From: Rhizobium leguminosarum
Lineage (GTDB): Bacteria > Pseudomonadota > Alphaproteobacteria > Rhizobiales > Rhizobiaceae
NCBI RefSeq assembly: GCF_002953715.1
Contig: NZ_CP025012.1
Location: 3,612,501 to 3,676,500 of the forward strand
Length of the DNA: 64,000 nt
Direction: 5' to 3'
The notes beneath the pieces were generated by a model. That model was not told the DNA's origin. It did no database searches and saw only the letters and a list, made by a program, of their open reading frames with translations. This document shows, piece after piece, positions 17,572-25,676 of the stretch (positions within the stretch are counted from its first letter, which is position 1; the number at the start of each line of letters is the position of its first letter). The translations under genes were made by a program, and so were the position numbers.

Positions 17572-17617
17572 AGAACAGGATGATTTTAGGCCGGGCCAAA
17601 AATCTGAATCCTGTTCT
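17572..17617. repeat. Palindromic intergenic repeat
   Basis: AGAACAGGAT and ATCCTGTTCT form the outer arms; GATTTT/AAAATC and GGCC/GGCC pairs lie inside. It looks like the dispersed palindromic elements of Rhizobium and sits between tctA and the M20 gene. Confidence 0.55.
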
Positions 17618-17629
17618 CAATTAAAGAGT

Positions 17630-17681
17630 TAGAGCATGATGTCGTCCGAAAACCGCGCACACTTTTCGGCATCATGCTCTA
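17630..17681. repeat. Palindromic repeat, copy 1, overlapping the tctA stop codon
   Basis: Twelve-base perfect arms (TAGAGCATGATG / CATCATGCTCTA) enclose a core which, read on the minus strand, is CGAAAAGTGTGCGCGGTTTTCGG. The same AAAAGTGTGC-GCGGTTTT core occurs at 26441 and 51397. The last three bases are the tctA TAG stop, so the element begins inside the stop codon. Confidence 0.75.
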
Positions 17682-19187
17682 CGCCTCCTCGACGAACACC
17701 TCCTCGCGCTTCTTCTTGACGCTCGGCAGGAAGACGACGATGAGGACGGCGACAGCAATGGCGAGAAGAGTGGCGCTGATCGGCCGCGTGACGAAGGTGG
17801 TCGGATCGCCGCGCGACAGAATCATGGCGCGCCGGAGGTTCTCTTCGAGCAGCGGCCCGAGCACGAAGCCGAGCAGGAGCGGCGCCGGTTCGCAACGAAG
17901 CTTTGCCAGCACATAGCCGATGAGCCCGAAGAAGGCGACGGCATAGAGATCGTAGACGTTGGCGTTGACGCTGTAGACCCCGATCGAGCAGAAAGCCATG
18001 ATGATGGGGAAGAGCACGTAGTAAGGCACGGTCAAGAGCTTCACCCAGAGCCCGATCAGCGGCAGGTTGAGGATGACCAGCATCAGGTTGCCGATCCACA
18101 TCGAGGCGATGATGCCCCAGAACAGCGCCGGTTGCTCGGTGGCGACATTCGGGCCTGGCACGATGCCCTGGATGATCATCGCGCCGATCATCAGCGCCAT
18201 GACGGGATTGGCCGGAATGCCCAGCGTCAGGAGCGGAATGAACGAGGTCTGCGCACCGGCATTGTTTGCCGATTCCGGCCCTGCGACGCCGGCAACCGCA
18301 CCCTTGCCGAATTCCTCCGGCGTCTTCGACATCCGCTTTTCCACCGTATAGGAGGCGAAGGAGGCAAGGATGGCGCCACCGCCCGGCAGGATGCCGAGCG
18401 CCGAACCGATCGCCGTGCCGCGAATGACAGGTGCGATCATCTCCTTGAACTCCTGGCGGGACGGCAAAAGGCCGGACACCTTGGCCATCAGCACCGTGCG
18501 TGTCGACTCGCCCTCGAGGTTGCGCAGGATTTCCGCCACCCCGAAGACGCCGACGGCGAGCGCCACGAAGTTCAGCCCGTCGGCATATTCGCGGATGCCG
18601 AGCGTGAAGCGCGGTGTGCCGGTATAGATGTCGGTGCCGACGAGGCCGAGTAGCAGCCCGAGCGCCACCATGGCCAGCGCCTTGACGACAGAACCATGCG
18701 CGAGAGCGATCGAGGAAACGAGGCCGACGATCATCAGCGAGAAATATTCCGCCGAGCCGAATTGCAGCGCGATTGCGGTGAGCGGCGGCGCGAAGATCGC
18801 GACGAGGAAGGTCGACACGGTGCCGGCGAAGAACGAGCCGAGCGCCGCGATTGCAAGCGCTGCCCCCGCCCTGCCCTTGCGGGCCATCTGGTAGCCGTCG
18901 ATCGCGGTGACGGCCGAGGAAGATTCGCCGGGCATGTTGATGAGGATCGCCGTCGTCGAGCCGCCATACTGCGCGCCGTAATAGATGCCGGCGAGCATGA
19001 TGAGCGAGGAAACCGGCTCGAGCTGGAAGGTGATCGGCAAGAGCATGGCGATCGTCGCCGTGGCGCCGATACCGGGCAGCACGCCGATCAGCGTGCCGAG
19101 CAACACGCCGATCAGGCAGAAGAACAGGTTTTCCGGAGTGCCGGCCGTTGCAAAGCCGAGCGCGAGATTGCTGAAAAGATCCATCAT
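17679..19187 (-). CDS. tctA: Tripartite tricarboxylate transporter, large permease TctA
   Basis: A 502-aa inner-membrane protein with about ten to twelve hydrophobic segments. It contains the family hallmarks GVLPGIGATATIAMLLPITF and YYGAQYGGSTTAILINMPGE near the N-terminus and the related GILPGGGAILASF further on, typical of TctA's inverted repeats. It forms the membrane core of the TTT system with TctB and uses periplasmic TctC to bind a carboxylate. ATGATG at the start follows AGGAGACG, and that ribosome binding site contains the tctB stop, so the two are coupled. The stop codon lies inside a palindromic repeat. Confidence 0.94.
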   Translation of the reverse strand: MMDLFSNLALGFATAGTPENLFFCLIGVLLGTLIGVLPGIGATATIAMLLPITFQLEPVSSLIMLAGIYYGAQYGGSTTAILINMPGESSSAVTAIDGYQMARKGRAGAALAIAALGSFFAGTVSTFLVAIFAPPLTAIALQFGSAEYFSLMIVGLVSSIALAHGSVVKALAMVALGLLLGLVGTDIYTGTPRFTLGIREYADGLNFVALAVGVFGVAEILRNLEGESTRTVLMAKVSGLLPSRQEFKEMIAPVIRGTAIGSALGILPGGGAILASFASYTVEKRMSKTPEEFGKGAVAGVAGPESANNAGAQTSFIPLLTLGIPANPVMALMIGAMIIQGIVPGPNVATEQPALFWGIIASMWIGNLMLVILNLPLIGLWVKLLTVPYYVLFPIIMAFCSIGVYSVNANVYDLYAVAFFGLIGYVLAKLRCEPAPLLLGFVLGPLLEENLRRAMILSRGDPTTFVTRPISATLLAIAVAVLIVVFLPSVKKKREEVFVEEA

Positions 19188-19193
19188 CGTCTC

Positions 19194-19655
19194 CTAGAAC
19201 CGGACCCAGGGGCCGAAGCGCTCGAACGGCAGCCCGAGCCCGTAGCTGAAGACCGCCACCGAAAAGATCGTCAGCAGCAGCGAGAGGATGATCGCAAACA
19301 CCACGTTCATCTTTTGCGATGCGAAGCAGGCGATGAATGCGGTGAAGAACAGCGCCGGCGCAAATCCAAGCCCCCGCACCGTCAGCCCGAAGAACACCGG
19401 CGCCGGCAGGATGAAGAGCATGCCGCGCCAGGCAAACGGGTCGATCGGCTCGCCCTCGACGCGGAGTGCCTGAATGAAGATGATCGCGCCGAGAAGCACG
19501 AGCACACAGGCAAGCACGAGCGGAAAGTAACCGGGGCCCATGCGCACTGCCGTGCCGAGGTCGAGCCCCAGCGACTGGATCGCGAAGAAAGCACCGGTCG
19601 CGACGAAAAGCGCGCCGCAGATCGCATTGGTGGTATCGAAACTGATGGATTTCAT
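19194..19655 (-). CDS. tctB: Tripartite tricarboxylate transporter, small subunit TctB
   Basis: A 153-aa protein with four hydrophobic segments, as expected for TctB: one at about residues 10-30 (AICGALFVATGAFFAI), one near 42-62, and two toward the C-terminus. The pattern GPGYFPLVLACVLVLLG is typical of the family. AGGAGACACC precedes ATG. It lies between tctC and tctA, and its TAG stop overlaps the tctA ribosome binding site. Confidence 0.9.
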   Translation of the reverse strand: MKSISFDTTNAICGALFVATGAFFAIQSLGLDLGTAVRMGPGYFPLVLACVLVLLGAIIFIQALRVEGEPIDPFAWRGMLFILPAPVFFGLTVRGLGFAPALFFTAFIACFASQKMNVVFAIILSLLLTIFSVAVFSYGLGLPFERFGPWVRF

Positions 19656-19703
19656 GGTGTCTCCTGGGGTTGGAGATGGTTCGTGACGCGCTGCTGCTGC
19701 GAT

Positions 19704-19772
19704 TGCCCCTCATCCGCCTGCCGGCACTTTCTCCCCGCATGCGGGGAGAAAGTTAGGGTGAAGGGCTCATCC
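19704..19772. repeat. RIME-like intergenic element between tctC and tctB
   Basis: A perfect 26-base palindrome, CTTTCTCCCCGC/ATGC-centred, occupies 19727-19752. It is flanked by CCCCTCATCCGCCTGCCGGCA on the left and GGGTGAAGGGCTCATCC on the right. This composition is characteristic of the Rhizobium intergenic mosaic elements. It sits within an operon, so it may tune the level of tctBA relative to tctC. Confidence 0.7.
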
Positions 19773-19797
19773 GGCATGTCCTGGACGAGGACAAGCC

Positions 19798-20781
19798 TCA
19801 GTCGGCATATTCACCGGCAGCCTCGATCACGGTTTTCCAGCGGACGATCTCGCTTTCGAGCTTGGCTTTCAGCGCAGCCGGCGTCGCATCGGCGTCGGAG
19901 GATGGCGTCGTGCCGAGCTCGGCGAAGCGGGCGCCGACATTCGGATCCTTCAGCGCGACCTGCAGCGATTTCGACAGACGCTCATTGATCTCAGCTGGCG
20001 TGCCCTTCGGCGTATAGATGCCGTGCCAGATACCGACTTCAAAACCCGGCAGCCCGGCTTCGACCGCCGTCGGAATATCCTTCATCACGTCGAGCCGCTT
20101 GGGCGAGGTAACGGCATAAGCCTTGATCGTGCCGCCCTGGATCTGCTTCGTCGTGTTGGTCGTCTGGTCGCACATGACGTCGACCTGGCCGCCGAGCAGG
20201 TCGGTCATAGCCGGGCCGGTGCCCTTGTAGGGAACGGTCGTCAGCGGCGTCTGGATGGCGCTCATGAACATCATGCCGCAGAGATGCGAGGCCGCACCGA
20301 TGCCGGCATTGGCGACCGTTACCTTGTCCTTATTGGCCTTGATGTAGTCGATCAGGCCCTTGAGGTCGGCCGGTTCCATGTCCTTGCGGGCGACGATCGT
20401 CATCGGCACCTCGGTGACGAGGCCGACATAGTCGAAGGCGCCGAGCGTGTCATAGGCGAGCTTGCGGTAGAGCGTGGCGCTGGTCGCCATGCCGATATGG
20501 TGCAGCAGGATGGTGTAACCGTCGGGATCGGCATTCGCCACCCGGCCGGCGCCGAGGGTGCCGCCGGCACCGCCGACATTTTCGACGACGATCTGCTGGC
20601 CGAGATCCTTCGACATGGATTCGGCGACCAGGCGCGCGACAGTATCCGTCGGGCCGCCGGCCGCAAAAGGCACGACCATGGTGATGGTGCGCTCGGGATA
20701 GGTCTGCGCCGAAGCGACGCTGGCGAGAACAGAGACCGCGGCAGCCGCGGTCAGGCCGAGCATGGCCTTCAGAATTTTCAT
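19798..20781 (-). CDS. tctC: Tripartite tricarboxylate transporter, periplasmic binding protein TctC
   Basis: A 327-aa Bug/TctC-family receptor. The signal peptide is MKILKAMLGLTAAAAVSVLA with cleavage near SAQ. The mature protein opens with the family pattern YPERTITMVVPFAAGGPTDT, and NVGGAGGTLGAGRVANADPDGYT is also typical. A longer in-frame start at 20967 would lack the exposed signal; GGGAGGAAACG directly before ATG 20781 decides the start. It leads the tctCBA operon and is the presumed ligand sensor or supplier; the ligand is unknown. Confidence 0.94.
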   Translation of the reverse strand: MKILKAMLGLTAAAAVSVLASVASAQTYPERTITMVVPFAAGGPTDTVARLVAESMSKDLGQQIVVENVGGAGGTLGAGRVANADPDGYTILLHHIGMATSATLYRKLAYDTLGAFDYVGLVTEVPMTIVARKDMEPADLKGLIDYIKANKDKVTVANAGIGAASHLCGMMFMSAIQTPLTTVPYKGTGPAMTDLLGGQVDVMCDQTTNTTKQIQGGTIKAYAVTSPKRLDVMKDIPTAVEAGLPGFEVGIWHGIYTPKGTPAEINERLSKSLQVALKDPNVGARFAELGTTPSSDADATPAALKAKLESEIVRWKTVIEAAGEYAD

Positions 20782-20816
20782 CGTTTCCTCCCTGATGAAA
20801 TAAGCAAGCCCGCCGA

Positions 20817-20834
20817 CACAACCTCCGCGCCGGG
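20817..20834 (-). promoter_or_regulatory. Weak candidate sigma-54 promoter for tctC
   Basis: Read on the minus strand, CCGGCGCGGAGGTTGTG resembles the -24/-12 consensus (GGC-CG and TTG) but has GT instead of GC at -12. It is offered only because a NtrC/DctD-type regulator is adjacent. Confidence 0.2.
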
Positions 20835-20945
20835 GATGACCTATTTGCCGCCGGGAAAAATCGACCCGCAATCGTTGCAGCCGCTTTCGAAAGACGATTT
20901 TGCGACAGTGCGATGCAGCATGGGTCGATTCGGAAACAAACGGCC

Positions 20946-20977
20946 GATGTGATGGGTGGAAATCCACCCATCACATC
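20946..20977. promoter_or_regulatory. Perfect 32-bp inverted repeat, candidate activator site or terminator
   Basis: Arms GATGTGATGGGTGGA and TCCACCCATCACATC are perfect reverse complements separated by AA. It lies 8 bases after the response-regulator stop and about 165-196 bases before tctC. That fits either an upstream activator sequence for a DctD-type protein or a hairpin ending the regulator transcript (a T-rich GTTTGTTT follows on the minus strand). Confidence 0.6.
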
Positions 20978-20985
20978 ACAATCGC

Positions 20986-22344
20986 TCAAGCTTCGCGCTG
21001 TCCTTCTCCGGAGATCTCCGTCGCCAGCAGCTTCTTGTCGAGCCCATATTTCTGCATCTTCTCGTAGAGCGTCTTCCGGGAAATGCCGAGCGACTCATAG
21101 ACCGGCTTGAGGCTGCCGCCGTGCGCCACCAGCGCGCTGGCAATGACCCCGCGTTCGAATTCGGCGACCCGCTCCGCAAGCCCGGTCGCCTCCTCGGCTT
21201 GGCGCCCGCCGTTGTCGAGACCGAGGACCAGACGGTCTGCGGCATTCCTCAATTCACGCACATTGCCGGGCCAGTCGCGCTGAGCGATGTCGGAAATCAC
21301 GTCCGGCGGCACGGCCATCTCATCGCGGCCGTAGCGGGCGGCCGCCTCCCGCACCAGCTGCAGGAAAAGCAGCGGAACATCCGCCCGCCGCTGTGACAGC
21401 GACGGCACGTGCAGCGTCGCGACATTCAGCCGATAGAAGAGGTCAGCGCGGAAGCGACCCGCCGCCACCTCCGCCTCCAGATCGACCTTGCTCGTCGCGA
21501 TGAAGCGCACGTCGAGCGCCACCACTTCGTTCGATCCGAGCCGTGAGATCACCCGCTCCTGCAGCACCCGCAGGAACTTTGCCTGCAGGTCGAAGGGCAT
21601 GGAGCCGATCTCGTCGAGCAGGATCGTACCGCCGCGCCCATGTTCGAACTTTCCGTAACGCGGCCTCACCGCGCCCGGAAAGGCACCCACCTCATGGCCG
21701 AAAAGCTCGCTCTCGATCAGGTTTGCCGGCAGTGCGGCGCAATTGATCGCGATGAACGGCCGGCTCGCCCGGGCGCTGATGTCGTGGAGCGCCCGCGCCA
21801 CAACCTCCTTGCCGGCCCCCGTTTCTCCGACGATAAGCGTATCGGCATCGCTCGCCCCGATCGCTCGGATGCGGTAGCGCAAATCCACCATCACCTGCGT
21901 GCGCCCCGGCAGCCGCGCCTCGATATCGTCGCGCTTGCCGGCGACCGCTTTCAACAGCCGGTTTTCGAGCACGAGGCCGCGCCGCTCCATCGCCCGGCGG
22001 ATGACGCCGGCGAGCATTTCGGGCGTGAACGGCTTCTCGATGAAATCATAGGCGCCTTCGCGCATCGCCTTCACCGCAAGCTGAACGTCGCCGTGGCCGG
22101 TGACGAGAATGACGGGCACCTCCGGGTCGAGTTCGCGGATCTTCTGCATCAGCGTCATGCCGTCGATGCCGGGCATGCGGATGTCACTGACGACGACACC
22201 GGGAAAGCTGTAGCCGATCAGCTCCAGCACGTGGTCGCCGTTCGAATAGGTCTCGACGCTGAAGCCGGAGAGCTCCAGCGCCTGCGCCGTCGAGCGGCGC
22301 AGTTCCTCCTCGTCGTCAACCAGCAGGATCTTCGCATCGTTCAT
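20986..22344 (-). CDS. DctD-like NtrC-family response regulator with altered GAFTGA motif
   Basis: A 452-aa three-domain regulator. The receiver (about residues 1-120) has the phosphoacceptor Asp54 in VVVSDIRMPG. The AAA+ domain (about 140-375) has Walker A GETGAGKEVVARAL and DEIG Walker B. A Fis-type helix-turn-helix (SLGISRKTLYEKMQKYGL) closes the protein. The sigma-54 contact loop normally reads GAFTGA; here it reads GAFPGA (residues 220-225, Pro codon at 21676-21678). It overlaps the kinase gene by four bases and faces the tctCBA operon, which it probably regulates. Confidence 0.9.
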   Translation of the reverse strand: MNDAKILLVDDEEELRRSTAQALELSGFSVETYSNGDHVLELIGYSFPGVVVSDIRMPGIDGMTLMQKIRELDPEVPVILVTGHGDVQLAVKAMREGAYDFIEKPFTPEMLAGVIRRAMERRGLVLENRLLKAVAGKRDDIEARLPGRTQVMVDLRYRIRAIGASDADTLIVGETGAGKEVVARALHDISARASRPFIAINCAALPANLIESELFGHEVGAFPGAVRPRYGKFEHGRGGTILLDEIGSMPFDLQAKFLRVLQERVISRLGSNEVVALDVRFIATSKVDLEAEVAAGRFRADLFYRLNVATLHVPSLSQRRADVPLLFLQLVREAAARYGRDEMAVPPDVISDIAQRDWPGNVRELRNAADRLVLGLDNGGRQAEEATGLAERVAEFERGVIASALVAHGGSLKPVYESLGISRKTLYEKMQKYGLDKKLLATEISGEGQREA

Positions 22345-24143
22345 TCCGCCGCCTCCGGCATCAGCCCTGCCGCCGATTGCAGCTCGATACGGAACACCGC
22401 GCCCCCTTCGGGATGATTGGCAGCAGCAAGGCTGCCGCCGAAATCCTTGATGATGTTGTAAGAGATCGAAAGCCCGAGGCCGAGCCCCTTGCCGACACCC
22501 TTCGTCGTGAAGAAGGGATCGAAGATACGCTCGGCGATCGCCGCCGGCACGCCCGGCCCGTGGTCCCGCACAGTCAGCACCACCTTGCCGGCCTCCTCGA
22601 AAGCCGAAACCTCGATGCGCCGATCATCCAGCCCTTCCACCGCATCGGCCGCATTCGAGATCACGTTCACCAGCACCTGCTGCAGACGCACCGAACCGGC
22701 ACGCACCACCGGCGGGCGCGGCCCGAGAGCGAGCAGCAATTCGGCATCCGCTGCCTTCAGCCGCCAGGCGACGATCTCGAGCGTGTCGCGCATCGCCTCG
22801 TCGAGGGAAACGGGACCGAGCTTTTCGTTCGGCTTGCGGGCGAAGTTGCGCAGGTGCCGGCTGATCGCAGCCATGCGGTCGATCAGCCCACCGATCCGCC
22901 GGATATTGTCTCGCGCCTCCTCCGTCCGCCCACGGTCGATGAGAACGGAGGCGCTGTCCGTATAGGTCTTGGCGGCGGCGAGCGGCTGATTGAACTCGTG
23001 CGAAAGGGCCGCCGACATCTGCCCCAGCCCGGCAAGTTTGCCCGCCTGAATCAGATCGGCCTGTGTCTGTCGAAGCTGCCGCTCAGTCAGCCGCCGTTCG
23101 GCGATCTCTTCTTCGATGCGGCTGTTGACGCGCGCAAGATCGGCCGTGCGCTCCTCGACGCGCCGCTCCAGCTCGTTGCGGGCGTCGGCCTGCAGCTGCA
23201 TGCGCTCGGCAAGCCGCGCCCGCCTCTGGCGAAGGACGGCCACCGTAAGCCCGGCAATGCAGAGGATGAGAAATACGGCGGCAAGTGCCGTGCGCGCCTG
23301 GGCACGGATGGAATTCGTCTCCATCAGCACGTTCACCGTCCAGTCCTCGGCCGGCATGTAATGCGAGAGCACCAGATATTCGCTCGAGCCGCGCTCGCCG
23401 GCCAGCGTCATCAGCTCATGCTGCTCGAAGTGATGTCGTGTCACCGGCAGCGCCACCAGCCTGGCATTGGCATAGCGCCGCGAGGCCTCCGTGCGCGCGA
23501 TGCGGTCGGCCGTCAGCGGCAGGATCGCGCCATAAAGCCATTCCGGGCTGCCGGACATGAAGATGATGCCCTCTGGATCGGAGACGAAGATCTTGTATTC
23601 GCCGCCGCCCCAGGAGGATTCGATCATATCGATATCCACCTTGAAGACGATGACGCCGCGAATATCCGCGCCGGTCCGGATCGGCGCGGCGAAATAATAG
23701 CCGCGCTTCAACGAGGTGGTGCCGAGCGCGTAGAACCGCGCCTGTCGGCCTTCAATCGCATCCTGGAAATAGGGCCTGTAGCTGAAATTCTGTCCGACGA
23801 AGCTTGCAGGCCCATCGTAATTGCTGGCCGCGATCGTCTCTCCATCCGGCTTGACCACATAGATGTCGGAGGATTTGAGCAGCCCGTTGATCTCCTTGAG
23901 ATAGAGATTGGCCGCATCGCGTAGCGCCGCATCTCCAGGCGCGCTCACCAAGTCCTTGATATCGTCATGATCGGCGATCAGTGCCGGCAGCGCCTCGTAG
24001 CGGTTGAGATGGCCGCTGAGTGCCGAAACGGCAAGTCGCAACGCCGTTCCTGCCTGTGCCGAAGCCTCCTCCATATAGGCGCGCGTCGCAATCGCGCTCC
24101 CATAGGTGAAGAAGGCGAAAATGATGAGCGGTACGACGAGCAA
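22341..24143 (-). CDS. DctB-like sensor histidine kinase
   Basis: A membrane kinase of about 600 aa. It has an N-terminal membrane helix, a periplasmic double-Cache-type sensor (about residues 30-275), a second helix (TALAAVFLILCIAGLTVAVL), a coiled coil, then HisKA with LAGLGQMSAALSHEFNQPLAA (His382 counted from TTG 24143) and an HATPase domain (NVISNAADAVE, DHGPGVP, GKGLGLGLSIS). TTG 24143 has no ribosome binding site. In-frame CTG at 24173 has GGGGAGGAG six bases upstream and would add a natural-looking basic N-terminus, so the true start may be CTG. It partners the adjacent response regulator (ATGA overlap). Confidence 0.9.
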   Translation of the reverse strand: MLVVPLIIFAFFTYGSAIATRAYMEEASAQAGTALRLAVSALSGHLNRYEALPALIADHDDIKDLVSAPGDAALRDAANLYLKEINGLLKSSDIYVVKPDGETIAASNYDGPASFVGQNFSYRPYFQDAIEGRQARFYALGTTSLKRGYYFAAPIRTGADIRGVIVFKVDIDMIESSWGGGEYKIFVSDPEGIIFMSGSPEWLYGAILPLTADRIARTEASRRYANARLVALPVTRHHFEQHELMTLAGERGSSEYLVLSHYMPAEDWTVNVLMETNSIRAQARTALAAVFLILCIAGLTVAVLRQRRARLAERMQLQADARNELERRVEERTADLARVNSRIEEEIAERRLTERQLRQTQADLIQAGKLAGLGQMSAALSHEFNQPLAAAKTYTDSASVLIDRGRTEEARDNIRRIGGLIDRMAAISRHLRNFARKPNEKLGPVSLDEAMRDTLEIVAWRLKAADAELLLALGPRPPVVRAGSVRLQQVLVNVISNAADAVEGLDDRRIEVSAFEEAGKVVLTVRDHGPGVPAAIAERIFDPFFTTKGVGKGLGLGLSISYNIIKDFGGSLAAANHPEGGAVFRIELQSAAGLMPEAAE

Positions 24144-24328
24144 CGCCGCTATCGCACGATATCTCGAAGACAGATTCGGCTCCTCCCCTTTCTGCCTCCA
24201 CTCCCCAGCGAGGCATGCCCGACGGCGCCAAGTCTAATGAGGCCGGCCGCGATTTCCAAGGGGCTGTCGAAACTTGACACCCGGCAGGGCCGGATGTCCT
24301 ATTGCTGCATCGCAAGGAGACCCCACTC

Positions 24329-24991
24329 ATGAGCGACGACCAGACGCCCGCCGATAGCAAGCTTACCACCTCCAAGCGCCGCTGGGCGGCGGAGGGCAAG
24401 TTCCTGACCGGCCGCATCAGCCGTCCCGAAGCCGAACGCCTGCCGCCGGGCCAGCACCTTGTCAAGAACTGGCCGGTGCTCGATCTCGGCCAGCAGCCTG
24501 TCATCTCCACAGATACGTGGCGGCTCGAGGTGCGCGGCCTCGTCGAAACGCCGCTCATCCTTACCTGGACTGCCTTCCAGGCGATCGAGCAGAGCAACAA
24601 GACCAGCGATATCCACTGCGTCACCACCTGGTCGCGCTACGACAACAAATGGAAGGGAGTTTCGACGCGCGATCTGCTCGACCTCGCCATGCCGAAGCCC
24701 GAAGCAGCTTACGTCATGCTGACGAGTTATGACGGCTATACCACCAACCTGCCGCTTTCCGATTTCGCCGCCGAAGACGCGATCCTTGCCACCGCCTGGG
24801 AAGGCCTGCCGCTGACGCCGGAGCACGGCGGCCCGATGCGCCTCGTCGTGCCGCATCTCTATTTCTGGAAAAGCGCCAAATGGCTGCGCCGTATCGAGCT
24901 GATGCCTGCCGACCAGGCCGGCTTCTGGGAAAAGAACGGCTACCACATCTATGGCGATCCGTGGCGCGAACAGCGCTATTCCGACGATTGA
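24329..24991 (+). CDS. Sulfite-oxidase-fold molybdopterin enzyme (MsrP/YedY-like)
   Basis: A 220-aa oxidoreductase molybdopterin-binding domain protein. The molybdenum-ligating Cys is Cys97 in KTSDIHCVTTWSRYDNKW, followed by GVSTRDLL, and HGGPMRLVVPHLYFWKSAKW supplies cofactor contacts. AAGGAGA before ATG 24329 fixes the start. The frame from 24302 is open but lacks a ribosome binding site. Unlike periplasmic MsrP, no twin-arginine signal is visible, so it is predicted to be cytoplasmic and cannot be called MsrP. No heme partner (MsrQ) is adjacent. Substrate unknown. It converges on, and overlaps by 16 bases, the next gene. Confidence 0.85.
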   Translation: MSDDQTPADSKLTTSKRRWAAEGKFLTGRISRPEAERLPPGQHLVKNWPVLDLGQQPVISTDTWRLEVRGLVETPLILTWTAFQAIEQSNKTSDIHCVTTWSRYDNKWKGVSTRDLLDLAMPKPEAAYVMLTSYDGYTTNLPLSDFAAEDAILATAWEGLPLTPEHGGPMRLVVPHLYFWKSAKWLRRIELMPADQAGFWEKNGYHIYGDPWREQRYSDD

Positions 24992-25608
24992 GCTTTCAGC
25001 CGCGAGAAATGGCGAAGCGCAAACACGCCAAAGCCGAACAAAGAGGCGAGCCCCGTCAGCGACGCCATGCTGGCGGCATGGAATGGTATCCCGCTCCAGC
25101 GCGGCTTGACGATATCAGCGGTGTTGAAGGCCTCGCCGCTGAACCGGCAGGTGATGAGCGCAAGACCGCGCTGCACCATATCGGCATCGATCGCGGAAAT
25201 GATTTCATCCGCCGCAGCCCTCTCCCGCGGCATCTCGCGCATCGAAAGCAATACCGCCTTGGTCGCCGCGAGATAGGCATGGGCGCATTCGTTGAACGGG
25301 CTTTCCTCATCGGTCACGCTGCCCGGCATCCGGCCCCATAGACAATAGGAATACTGGATTTCGGCATAGTTCAGAACGCGCCGGAACGGCTCGTTCGTAT
25401 CGACTGTGCGGGATGCAAGGTCGATAATCCCACTGCGATAGTCAGACATGACAGCCATTTCGCCATGGGAAATCTCCGGGATATCCAGGCCCGCATGGCT
25501 GCCGCCATCGCTGCGGTTATGAGCAAAAGCGCTTCCGGCAACCACACACAAAAAGGCGGCCGTGATAAACGCCGCCGACAGGAGTGGTGTGGTTTTGCTG
25601 CTTTTCAT
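24976..25608 (-). CDS. Exported membrane-anchored protein of unknown function
   Basis: The 210-aa product begins MKSSKTTPLLSAAFITAAFL with a signal-peptide cleavage site near AFA-HN, and has one hydrophobic C-terminal helix (about SMASLTGLASLFGFGVFAL) before a short basic tail. The periplasmic part has three isolated Cys residues (in YCLWG, NECAH, ITCRF). I do not recognise the family. A start at 25638 is also open, but the signal peptide favours 25608. It lies upstream of nothing obvious; the cbt genes on the same strand precede it by about 70 bases, so co-transcription with cbtBA is possible. Confidence 0.6.
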   Translation of the reverse strand: MKSSKTTPLLSAAFITAAFLCVVAGSAFAHNRSDGGSHAGLDIPEISHGEMAVMSDYRSGIIDLASRTVDTNEPFRRVLNYAEIQYSYCLWGRMPGSVTDEESPFNECAHAYLAATKAVLLSMREMPRERAAADEIISAIDADMVQRGLALITCRFSGEAFNTADIVKPRWSGIPFHAASMASLTGLASLFGFGVFALRHFSRLKAQSSE

Positions 25609-25676
25609 ACTCGCTCGAAAAAGTCGGGCTTGCTCCAAAAGTTCAGGGCACCGGCAAAGCGGCGCCCTTCGATGCC

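Noticed and set aside
17629..19740. 703-codon frame on the minus strand in another frame of tctA/tctB
   Set aside because: Covers both real genes out of frame, Arg/His-rich, no membrane pattern.
18696..19988. 430-codon plus-strand frame opposite tctA/tctB
   Set aside because: Highly charged shadow of the membrane-protein genes; runs through the RIME-like repeat.
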